Shown here one piece after another: positions 11,761-22,221 of a DNA stretch of 64,000 bases. The stretch is from Cryptomeria japonica (Eukaryota > Streptophyta > Pinopsida > Cupressales > Cupressaceae). Below the pieces are notes generated by a model, which saw only the letters and a list, made by a program, of their open reading frames with translations, had not been told where the DNA came from and ran no database searches. The stretch spans positions 192,083,891 to 192,147,890 of the forward strand of contig NC_081406.1 in the NCBI RefSeq assembly GCF_030272615.1, read 5' to 3'. The position numbers and the translations under genes were made by a program. Position 1 is the stretch's first letter, and every line of letters begins with the position of its first letter.

Positions 11761-12480
11761 CGATATACCTTCTATTGATGAAAAATAATGCTTTTCCCAG
11801 TAATCTCCAGCATCATATTATTAAATTAAGGGTCGATCTGATAAATTTTTATCCCACTTAAAGCTTTCCCATTACACTCAATTATGGCCTGGAAGGCTCT
11901 CAAACCATATTCTTTAAGATGATAGCTCCCTGCGATCTCTTTGCAGGAATATTTATGGATTTTGCCTCGTTAATATTTATTGAGTTTATGCTCTTCAATG
12001 GGTAATCACTCTCGCATTATGTTTCTGGAGATTTTTTTGAGACTAATATTTTGAGTTGTGTATCCTAATAGGGTGACCATCCAAGCAGGTATGATATATT
12101 GTATAAGTTGACTTGTTCGGTTTTCCTTTTCCTAACATTCTGGTGAGAGATTTTCTCAAGATTTTGTGCAGCATAAGGAGCAGAGCATGCTTAACCTTGT
12201 GTTTCAGGAATAGCAAGAACTGTCGCTCACAAATGGCAGCATCACCCCAAGAGATGGGCAATCTGCTGCTCAACTTTACCCAAAGGATTTCTACATACAA
12301 TCTTCATTATTTTGGACAAGTTCCCTTTCGGATCTTGTATCTCCATTTTGTATCGCATTCTTAATTTATTCTGATCCTTGAAGGATCTGGGCGAGACCAG
12401 AGGTTTAATTCCCTCCATTCTTTCCTACCGGTGCCCACACCGAATGGAGGTGTAAATGTAAATCTATCTAATTTTTAAAT
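11761..12480 (+). other. LINE 3' region, distal unique part
   Basis: No protein is recognised here. The stretch leads into the terminal LINE signature and is likely the original 3' untranslated sequence, separated from ORF2 by the repeat expansion. Confidence 0.5.
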
Positions 12481-12529
12481 TAATAAAATTCTTTGGCCTC
12501 GGCCTTTTATCGATAAAAAAAATATATAT
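12481..12529 (+). terminator. LINE 3' end: polyadenylation-like signal and A/TA tail
   Basis: The end reads taataaaattctttggcctc, then a GGCC-rich dyad, then cgataaaaaaaa and a TA run, and meets the target duplication at 12530. AATAAA occurs at 12482-12487. The GGCCTCGGCC dyad just before the tail could form a small hairpin recognised by the reverse transcriptase. Confidence 0.7.
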
Positions 12530-12544
12530 ATATCAATGGAGATA
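12530..12544. repeat. target-site duplication, right copy
   Basis: This is an exact 15-base match to 1763-1777 and marks the right edge of the LINE. Confidence 0.85.
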
Positions 12545-12806
12545 GGAAACAATAAAGATCAAACCCTAATAAGCACGTGAATGGTATAATCTTTCATATT
12601 TGACTTTTTGCATGTTTTTAGGTTCTTCATTAATGTATGGTGGATCTCATTATAGAAATAAAGTTTTATGTGGTTGAATCTTTATAAGTTTTACAATTTT
12701 TGAGTTCTCATTTCCATCGTACACACAGGGTATATCCATTCAAATATGCACCTTATTATTGTTGTTGAGCTTGACATTGCCCACGTTCTAAAGATTTTAT
12801 CCCATG

Positions 12807-12872
12807 AGGTCTCTCGGGTGTGCAATGTCCCATATCAATAGGTCTCTCGGGTGTGCAATGTCCCATATCAAT
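12807..12872. repeat. 33-bp perfect tandem duplication
   Basis: The unit beginning aggtctctcgggtgtgcaat occurs at 12807-12839 and again at 12840-12872 without mismatch. Confidence 0.95.
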
Positions 12873-13221
12873 GAGAGTCACAAGGGAATCAAACCGATAT
12901 TCCAAATTGAATTTTAGTTAGATTCTTATTTCCTTGTTGAGGTGGTTTGCAATTCGAGCACTCGGCAAGCTCTACGCATCATGACGCACTGCTGGAATGT
13001 TCGCGACTTAAGCCCGACCAATGTGGGGAGGTTGCATTCTCATTGGGAGGCGATGTTGACATGTTGAGTCGAGTTCCACGTCTTCCGATTGCGATCCAAT
13101 CTGAGTCAATCCGAGCTCAGTCGAGCCATTGAGATCGCGTGGTGCATTTTGTGCTTTTAGGATATCTAAATCTATACATTATTATAATTACGTTAGAGCT
13201 TAGCCTTTGTGTTAGTGGTGC

Positions 13222-13301
13222 AAATTCTGAGTGCTAGATAGGAAATTCTGAGTGCTAGATAGGAAATTCTGAGTGCTAGATAGGAAATTCTGAGTGTTGG
13301 G
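13222..13301. repeat. 21-bp tandem repeat, about four copies
   Basis: The unit aaattctgagtgctagatag plus g starts at 13222, 13243, 13264 and 13285. The fourth copy diverges after its first 12 bases. Confidence 0.95.
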
Positions 13302-15473
13302 ATTCTTTGAGAGTACAAGCGACTTGTGGGCATGGGGATTTCTTGCTATCGAGTGCTTTACATCCATGGGGGTTAGGATAGCTATTTGAGCGAATCCATT
13401 CAAGGCCATACATTATTGGTGCAACTTGACCTATGCTCTTTGAATATGGGTTTTTGTAATTGTGTTTTCACATAAATATTATTTGCTCCAATTCGTGTGT
13501 ATGTGTAAATTCTTGCATTAATGTAATTCTTTGTTGTATTGTAGATATTTATTTGTGTTGCGTAGCGTAATTCTTTGTAATCTTTGGTGCAACTTGTTTG
13601 GTTTAATTCTGCATTGAATTTCTTTGATCTAGCTTTCATAAGGTGTAGTCCAACCCGTGCACTCCTTGAGTCTTCTTGAGTCAAGCGAGATGTAGGCTTG
13701 GTGTTGTGGAGTGTTATGTGCGAGTGCAACCTTCTAAAACCTAATACAATAAACATTATAACTAATTACGTCTTCTCTACAACATTTGAACCACTCTATG
13801 CTTTTATACACCACAATTTTGATCTAAATCTTTTTAGGACGCTTAAGATGACGTGTTAAAATGATATGCTAAAATCTCCCAAAATGAGGCTTTAACAAGT
13901 ATAAGTCTTGTATGTCAAATCATAATTAATGTTTCACCTATAACCATAAATGCATAGTACATCAATGTATTGATGGAAAGGGTTCAATTTTGGAGTGGCA
14001 AGCATCTAATTCTACGTGGAGCATTGGCAAGGAAGAATGGGAAAACATTGAATATCGAGGATTGGGGATCCAAGGTTTTAGTTTCAAAAGAGGATCTTGG
14101 AACCATTGACGCTTGATCATCAAAAAGACAACAACTGGTGATTCCTATTTTGAACTTCAAACAAAGGAACCTTGATAAAAAAAAAAGAGGGAAAATCCCA
14201 ACATGCAACACAAAAGAGAAATAAGAGATGAAAGGGAGAAAAAATATTAGTAGGCCAAAACTCCTAGGGGAACTGAAAGAAAAATAAGGGTGGTCTCAGT
14301 TTATCAAGTGACAAAATTGGGGTTGAGTGTGAATTACAATAAGAACTTCTAAAATATAATTGTATATGATAATCTATTGTATACGATGTAGCAATAATAT
14401 CCTTGAAAAAAACAAGCGTGGGGAGGCAAGGATCAAAGAGATAACAAACATTAAAAGCCCTTTAGTCAAATGTTGATCAAATCTTAAACGTGGGATGTAA
14501 ACACTAACAAAAAATAGTTCTAGGACAATAAAGTATAAGGCCAAACCCTATGGATAAATCAATTGATACAAATATAACCACCTTGCCTAAATATCCAGGG
14601 GCTAATTAATTGCAATGAACATAATGCTACTTAATATCCTTAGTTATTAGAGTCTAGATTTTAATAGCCATGCAATCATGTTCATTAATGAGCACGTAAA
14701 TTAATACATAAAATACATGTATGCAAGGTTCCCTTATGCATATTCTCACAAAATAAGGGAATAATTGCAAGAGACTTCTTTCCAAAAAAACCTCTAATAA
14801 CACTTAAAATGATGATAATTAATCCCACTCAATTGCAAGAATGATATATTATGATACCACTTATAATGTGATGTTATATGACATTACTAATAGATAGGAT
14901 AGAGTATCACTACTATATGTGATATATCTATTAGATTTATGCAAGGATGATCTCTTGTTCTATATCTAATTTGCACTTCTTCTATAACAATAAAAAAAAA
15001 TGCAATATGAATTGTGTAATCAATGATGCTAATAGACGTCTCTTATATGGCACTAATAAATATGCTTTAATCTACTTATATCGATTATGTATCTTGCTAT
15101 TCTCGATTTATCTTTATGAGTATGTAATATATATTGGTGTTGTTCTTGATTTTTCTTTGAATGTATGCAACCTAATTAACACCAAGAGGTTGATACTCAA
15201 TCGAGCGAATCCAATAAAGGAGATGAATAGAAGTAAAAGACAAATTTTGATGATTCCTTTGAGAGTGTGATCGATTCCCATTATATATGTTGTAAGATCT
15301 ATGAGTTGTGTCTTTTTGAATGTTTAAGAGACACATCTCTTCATAATATAATTAATTCGAGTTGTTATATAAATCACATACTTCCATAAATATTTGTTAT
15401 TTATTGATGCAATTCTTAATTGTTGTTCCTTGTTCAAGGATTAATTAATCACTTGTTGATCAAGGCTATTTTA

Positions 15474-16275
15474 TGATTAATATAATCATTGTTTGAATAA
15501 GTAACAAATAGAATGGTTAGTTGCTAATCGGGTTTGTTAATGCCTTAATCAATATTTGTTTGCCCAATCGGTCATATACTTGAACTCCTTCTTTGATATG
15601 GATTATTGAACCCTCGTTATCCAACAATAAATGTGGAGCTCTTGATCATAATAAAATATGCTTGTTGACTGTTATTTACTTATCAAATATATTAACGATG
15701 CTTGACTATCTTCGATGGAATAATTGCATAACAATGATAATTAATAGATGATGGTTGGACTATTCTACTCATTATCTTCATTATCTTTCCTTTGTATAAA
15801 ATATGTTATTGAGGTGATGCCAATATGGATTTATATATTATCAATGCATAAGAGATCATGAGTTTTTGTTTAGCATCAATTTTTTTGATCACAAATTTAG
15901 CATGCATCATACTTGACATCATGTGGCTCAGTATGTTGTATGCTCTTAAGTCTTCGTTCCTTGATTATAAGAATGAGGAGATGGCATATCAAATTTCTTA
16001 TCTTCACTACCACATCTTATTCTTGATGCTTTACTTGGATGTTTGATGGGAAAATTGCGAAGTCTTATGTATAGGACGATTTTCCTTAATAAGGTCTTCA
16101 TACTTCAGTCTTTATTGATATAATATACAAAGCTACCTACGTGAACTTCTTAAATATTATGTACAAATTGTTATTCCTAACTACTAACTAGTTGAAGGTA
16201 TTTCAAGGCCACTACCTTTGATCATATAAGTTTTTTATTGCTTCTTATTATAAGATTGAAGATGGGGACGTCACA
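15474..16275 (-). repeat. LTR copy A (3' LTR of the minus-strand element)
   Basis: The copy aligns along its whole length with 17305-19553 once the insertion in that copy is removed; shared blocks include gatgccaatatgga and catgcatcatacttgacatc. Divergence is clear, with many substitutions and small indels. Confidence 0.6.
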
Positions 16276-17304
16276 ATCTTCCCTTATTGGAGATGTTCGC
16301 CCATAGGTATTTTAGAATCATGATCCTTGGATCCCAAACTTGGTAGTGACCATCTATGGAAAACATAGCCTTGTTGAGTAGTCTTTTGAAAACTGCCAAG
16401 ATGTAGAATATTCCCATGTTGCACATGCTCTTTAGAACATTGTCTTCCAAAAGACTCAAGTTTTAACACTATAAGAATAATTTTACTGTACTTTTCATAG
16501 TTCATCTTGATTCTAGGATTCCAAGTTTTGTGTTCATCTTTAGTTTTATACGTATCCAAAATAGCTTCTTCATTCAATTCAAATTCATAAGTTTTATCTA
16601 CTTCAACTTCAAATAAGAGATTATTAGCACGCTGAAACTTATCCTTGTTCACTGTCTTTGTTATCTTATCTCTCCATAGCTTCACATTTATTTGTTTATC
16701 TTCCTCAAAGTGATCAAAATGGACACATGATGTATTTTATGGATCATTGCTATTAGAAAATTTACTCTTCTCATCCTTGATTATTGGTTTGTAAGGGATT
16801 GCCATATGCTCTTGAAGAGGTGAAAGGGAATCTTGGGTGATGTCCTCATCACTAAACAACTCCACAAGGTCTGAATTATTATCCTTAGATTCAATCCTTA
16901 CCATGATATCTTCAATGCATGATCCTTGGGATGGTGTAAGATTAATCTCACAATCCTTATGAATCCATGCACTTAGTTCAATTGTGATAGAAGAAATACA
17001 TGCAAAATCAACTGCTCCTATTTCTTTGTAAGTGTTGAAAACTATTTCCTCTCCTTGTATCTTTGGTTCTTTGAAATGTTTGGTGACTACATTCTAATTT
17101 TCTTCTAGTGCTTGATGATATTTTATTGGATTAACCCTTTCTAAAGTTTCATGCTTTGTAGTTGTCAAACACTTCCCACTTTCTTCCTTAGGTGTAACAA
17201 CCTTCACAACTTGTAATAATATTTGTTGTGAGGAGTGTATGTGTAAAAATCTTGATGCCATTTTTGGATCGCAATCATTGATCCTCTATTCTTTTAAGTG
17301 TTCA
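16276..17304 (-). other. internal remnant of the minus-strand LTR element
   Basis: The minus strand has an open stretch at 16284-16685 (about 133 codons, rich in Lys, Glu and aromatic residues, with a WNPRIK word). I cannot assign it to gag, protease, reverse transcriptase or integrase. The remainder is AT-rich with stops in all frames. Confidence 0.4.
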
Positions 17305-19553
17305 TGTAATCATTGATATAATCTTTGTTTGAATAACTAGCCAATGGAATGGTTAGTTGTTGATTGGGTTAGTTAATGTCTTAATCAATATTTGTTTGGC
17401 CAATCGGTCATATACTGGAACTCCCTCTTTTGATATGGATTATCAAACCCTCCTTATCTAGCAATAAGTGTTGATCTCTTGATTATAATCAGATATGCTT
17501 GTTGACTGTTATTTTCTTATCGAATCCATTAATGATGCTTGAGTATCTTTGATGGAAATTGTATGCCTGGAATGCGGTATCGGCCTGTAATAGAGAAGAA
17601 CACTTCAAACATACACATGAAACATTGCATTAGAGTTAGAAATAAAAACAAAACAAATCAAGTTAATGAATCAAAACTTTTTAAAATTGTTCCATGCTCC
17701 TCTATCTCTAAAGATCCTCAAGATTCAAGGTGGTCCTCACTTGAAGAGCACTTGATCTCTTGGATGACAACCTAGAGAACAAGATTTAAATGATTTTCGG
17801 ATCAAAATGGACACAACTAAGATCCTAGTGAAAGCTAAGATGATGGATTAAGATGAAATGCAAGATACAAGACTAAATGCTCAAGATGATGAAGATATGA
17901 AACTAGGTTAATTCCAAATTGAAGATTAAATGCTACTAGATGAGTTAATTAAGCTAGAAAAGGATATGCATTTAAGCTAAATGAAACTAAAATGCTATGA
18001 GATGAATGCTTGATGCTTGAAGATAACAATGAGAGCTCCTTAACTTGCAAAATGACTATAAGTTTGATGCACAAAAGACTTGATATCGAGAATGAAGAAA
18101 TGGGCTCTATTTATAGGGAAAACAGGGCAATGTAGGGTTGAGATTGAATAATCTCAACAAGGGCTAGGATTGAAAGTTATCAATCCATGTGAGGGATTCA
18201 ATCCAATCTCAAGTTGACAAATGCCACCTTGAGAGGGCTTGAGAGGATATGTAAGAGGCATTAAATTCTTGAGGAGGCATGGAGGTTACCTTAGGAGGTA
18301 AGGTTATGGTTAGGTTAGTGGATAACCAATGGATAAAGCCTTTACCCAAGGGGTAAACTCCTGTGCAAGGGTTAATAGGATAACTAGGGTCAAAGCCATG
18401 AGTGCTTGATGAGACCCTTGGGTTAGCAGAGGGTTAAGTTAGAGATAAGGTCTCTAACCACGTGGGAAGGTTTAGTTAACCATTAATGGTTAGGAAGACT
18501 TTGGGGACAAATCTGTAAGAGTCCTTCCAAATCCGGGGGAACTCAACAAGTTAGCTTGTTGAAGAAATAAAGTCTTAAATGCACTTAGAAGACTTTCTTC
18601 CAAATTTGAGAAGCGACCTCCGAAAATTTAGGGAAAGGACATGATTAGGCCGATTAAAAGAGTTTAGAAGGCTCTAAAAGAGGTTTAGGAGGCAAGTGGG
18701 AGATGTAGGATTTTGCAAGTGGGGGGATTTTAAAATAAATTTAGATTTATTTAAATGCAAAAGGGCTTTTAATTAAATGTAGATTTAATCAAAATGGCTA
18801 GAGAGGGAATTTTAATTAAATGTAAATTTAATTAACCGGCTATGATAGAAGAAGGGAAATATTAATCAAATCTTTAATTTGATTAATAGGCTAATTTAGA
18901 GAAATAGGGATATTTAATTAATTGGAAGAAATAGGGATAATTAAATGAATAAAATTCACTTAATTTGTTGTGCATTTTTTAGGTGTCTACAAAAACATTA
19001 CACACTGATGGCAATTAATGGATGATGGTTGTACCATGTTACTCATTATCTCTATTGTTTTTCCTCTGTATGACATATGTTATAGAGGTGATGCCAATAT
19101 GGAATTATAAATGATCGATGCATAAGAGATCTTCATGAGTTTCTATGTAGCATCAATATTTTGATCACAACTTCAGTATGCATCATACTTGACATCACAT
19201 GGCTCAGTATTTTGTATGCTCTTAAAGTCTTCATTCCTTGATTTTGAGAATGAGTTGACAACATATCAAATTTATTGTCTTCACTACTACAACTTATTCT
19301 CTATGTTTTACTAGAATACTTGATAGGAAAATCGCGAAGTCTTATGAATAAGATGATTTTCCTCAATAAGGTCTTCATGCTCTAGTTTGTATTGATATAA
19401 TATACATAGCTACCTACTTGAACTTCTTAAATACTATGTACAAATTGTTGTTTCCTAACTATTAACTAGTTGAAGGTGTTTCAAGGCTAACACCCTCGAT
19501 CACATAAGTGTTTTATGGCTTCTTATTACAAGGTTAAAGATGGGAACAACACA
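17305..19553 (-). repeat. LTR copy B (5' LTR), split by a 1.43-kb insertion
   Basis: The parts 17305-17559 and 18992-19553 together match copy A. The interruption at 17560-18991 has its own TG...CA ends. Confidence 0.6.
17560..18991 (-). mobile_element. LTR-like insertion (solo LTR) inside LTR copy B
   Basis: The ends are TGTATGCC on the left and GGTGTCTACA on the right. On the minus strand it reads TGTAGACACC...GGCATACA, a plausible LTR. The uninterrupted copy A shows the insertion point. No internal coding region or second copy is present, so a solo LTR is the simplest reading. Flanking 5-mers (gaaat and aaaac) do not match cleanly. Confidence 0.55.
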
Positions 19554-21900
19554 ATGTAATAAGATTTAGGGGTTTGATGTAGAATATTTTGTGACAAATG
19601 AGCTCAATGATTTGTCTCTATATTTTATGTTCAAAATCTATTAGATGGTACCTGTTAGATTAACAATTCTATTGTCCTTAGGTCATTTTTCTAGCTATGA
19701 ATTCAATATTTGATTTGTGGGTTTGAGCCTGGCCTATGGATGTCTTTGGCCTTAATATTCTTGCTTGTCTTAAGCATCTAAACCTTCAAGTGAAAACTTG
19801 GTGGTATCTATTGACATTGTGGGAGCATTTTGTGTAAGGGATCTTCTCCTTAGTCAAACCATTTGCGATGATTTAACGATTTTGGCAAGTTTAAAGACAC
19901 TTCAAGTAGTCATGCAACTCCATAATTTGTTCTTATCGCCACAAGTGTTGATGGTAAGTACTTGCATGATGATAATCCTAAGTATAGATACATTCATTTG
20001 ATAAACATTGATTGATTCAAATGAAATATTTTTAATTCTTTATATAATATCCTCAAATTTATTTGAATATTTTACACTTAAATTGATAACTAATAATTGA
20101 TAAAAAAATCAACTTAAAACTATAACGCAATTTTAAATTTGAAAATCAATCTTCTTACAAATATAAACAAAATTTATATTGAATCTACTAATTCAACCCA
20201 AAATTAAAAATAATAAATAACCTATAAATAAAATCTAATACCATTTACTAATTTTTATCTAAAATACGTAAATTACACTAATTATTCCATACATATATAT
20301 GTAACTAAAAAACAAACTACCATGCACTTTTGACCTTTACATGATGAAAATGAAATTCAACTTGTCAACAGATATTACCTAAACATTAGAAAGGGGAAAC
20401 ATAATCGAAAGAATATTCATTAGGGTAGAGGAATATTTTTATAAACTTACACACGTTACTTCATTGCACTTGAAAAAATTAAATAAAAAATATCAAATGG
20501 GTCAACGTATTATATCTAAACGTTAAAAAAACAAATTAGGTTGAATAATATTCATTAGAGTAGATGAATATTTTCAAAATTATTAAACAAACACTCACCC
20601 ACGTTACCTACTCATTACATTTTAATAGGAAAAATAAAGCCATTGTTAAATTATATTATTTTAAACAAATACATTTCTAAATAATTTAAAAAAATATAAT
20701 CAAAATAAAATTCAAATGCAAATGATTTGGAAGAATTATATATAATAAAAAATAATGAATAATTTCTTTAATGTAATATTTTATTATATTTACAATAAAT
20801 AAATAAATAAGATATTTTAATAAGATTCTAAGATCAAGTAATTTATGATATCAAAAAGTAGCAATAAAGTTGTTTTGTGTTTGTGTTTTTTAATAAGTGA
20901 TGAATTTTCAGATATATAATTAATTTCTCTTCTTTAATATGATAGCAAAAGAGTCAATTTTACAATATTTATGAATATCTTTTTGAGTGACACGATGTAA
21001 TGTCATGAGATTTGTACCAACTCTCAAGAAGAAATGGATGAGATTTGTACTAACTCTCAAGAAGAAATGGACAAGTTCTATCTACCCTGCAAACTCTATA
21101 CCAAATCTTCCTTAGATTTTATAGACCATCTAATTTTATATCTAAAATAAAATAAAAATTCCAAGGACTCACTCGAACAAGCCTTGCACGAAGATGCCTT
21201 GCACGAAGATCAAGGCTGTCACATCAAGAATAAGACTTTGGTACAATTAATACCCTTCAATCTTTGACTCTTAGTTGAAGAGATATCAATTTAGACTTGT
21301 ACTACTATATCAAAGTGAAAGGACAATATGAATTTAACCGAAAAACCTTAAAACCCTAAAAATCCATAAAATCTTTAGAACAAATAAACACTAAAAATAT
21401 TTTTTAATTATTAAAAAAAAATCTCATTTTGAGATTTCAAGAAATTTATCAAGAAATTTAAAATTCAAAGGAGATACAACCAATTTAATTGAATATTTTG
21501 TAATAAAAATGTTGCAGGTTTGCTTGATCTTCTCTCTTTCTTCTCTGCTAAAATATTCATTTCTTTAAATAGAAAACCTTTTCTGAGACTAAAAAAATCC
21601 CTCGTGGAAAAATAATCTAAAATAAGCAAAAAGTACAGAAATAAAATATTGAATAAAAAAACTTCTTTCTCCCCTGCGCTAACCAATGAGGGTTCTGTAA
21701 AACGTCAGAAAACAAAACCACTAATTCTTTTGCGTGCAAAGAATTGTTTTCCATTCCGAAACCACAATCTGATAGGCTGATGTGGATAGAACAAAAGAAT
21801 ATTCTGGCATATATCTCAAATGTGACATCATATTTTCGGTGACAACCCCTGATATGTTGTCCGGTGAAAGGGACAAAGAAGAATTGTTTTTCAACTAAAG
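19554..21900. other. anonymous AT-rich DNA upstream of GCS
   Basis: I see no gene. The region 20030-20960 is very AT-rich. It contains a 33-bp tandem duplication (21007-21039 and 21040-21072, one mismatch seen) and a 15-bp perfect tandem (21181-21195 and 21196-21210). Confidence 0.55.
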
Positions 21901-22134
21901 ATTAAACGTTATACAGCTGTATACGCTCTCCTATTGGCTATTCTTTAACTGCCGTCCATAGCGTCTCCTCATAGATCCTAGTTGGCACTGGTACGTGCCG
22001 TTTGACCTTTTTTTAAAAATCAGGCGAACGCTTATATATAATCTTTTCCCTTCTGAAAAATATTGAGTTGAGGCGGGATTCAGACTGGATTGCTAGGGTA
22101 ACTATTACCTCTCGTGAGTTTAGAGCTGACCGCC
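21900..22134 (+). promoter_or_regulatory. GCS: GCS promoter and 5' untranslated region
   Basis: A TATA box (TATATATAAT, 22033-22042) lies about 93-102 bases before the GCS start codon. An inverted CCAAT box (ATTGG, 21933-21937) lies about 95 bases further up, and another CCAAT at 21683-21687. Transcription would start near 22065-22075, giving a short unspliced leader. The spacing is textbook for a plant core promoter; activity is inferred, not shown. Confidence 0.6.
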
Positions 22135-22221
22135 ATGGTTGGATGGGAGATGTTCGATGCAGTTATTTGGTATGCCAGTAATGCTTCTTGTACTAAGTTG
22201 GCTATTGCAGTACAGATCCAG
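22135..22221 (+). CDS. GCS: GCS exon 1
   Basis: The ATG lies in a good context (CCGCCATGG). The exon encodes 29 residues, starting [16 protein letters not shown] and ending IAVQIQ, and finishes at CAG|GTTAGT in phase 0. The frame is open 21 bases upstream but only from a GTG, so this ATG is chosen. The C-terminal part starts the membrane anchor. Confidence 0.88.

Larger units (their letters stand above)
1778..12529 (+). mobile_element. L1-like LINE with RNase H, complete insertion with TSD
   Basis: Between perfect 15-bp duplications lie, in order, a 5' region of about 485 bp, ORF1 (2263-3792), a 56-base gap, ORF2 (3849-8040; endonuclease, reverse transcriptase, zinc-binding C-terminal domain, RNase H), a 4.5-kb 3' region, and a tail of ttaataaaatt, a GGCCTCGGCC dyad and A/TA-rich sequence. 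The order fits plant L1 LINEs, some of which carry an extra RNase H. ORF2 has frameshifts and stops, so this copy cannot move itself. The 3' region is far longer than usual for such elements (normally some hundreds of bases) because of microsatellites and three copies of a large repeat. Confidence 0.88.
12545..15473. other. anonymous non-coding DNA
   Basis: No convincing gene is found on either strand; the longest frames are about 60-120 codons without family features. Two small tandem repeats are listed separately. The stretch may include remnants of the LTR element seen left of the LINE. Confidence 0.5.
15474..19553 (-). mobile_element. decayed LTR retroelement, internally deleted
   Basis: Two diverged direct repeats of about 0.8 kb (15474-16275, and 17305-17559 plus 18992-19553) flank about 1 kb. 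Read on the minus strand both start with TGTG, followed by CCCATCTT. The right edge of the left copy is preceded on that strand by a purine-rich run (aataagggaagat), as expected for a polypurine tract, so the element points leftward. Only about 1 kb of internal DNA remains and it encodes nothing recognisable. Outer flanks show no matching 5-bp duplication, fitting great age. Confidence 0.55.

Noticed and set aside
15469-19558. Target duplication for the minus-strand LTR pair
   Set aside because: The outer 5-mers (tttta and atgta) do not match and the repeat edges are blurred by age.
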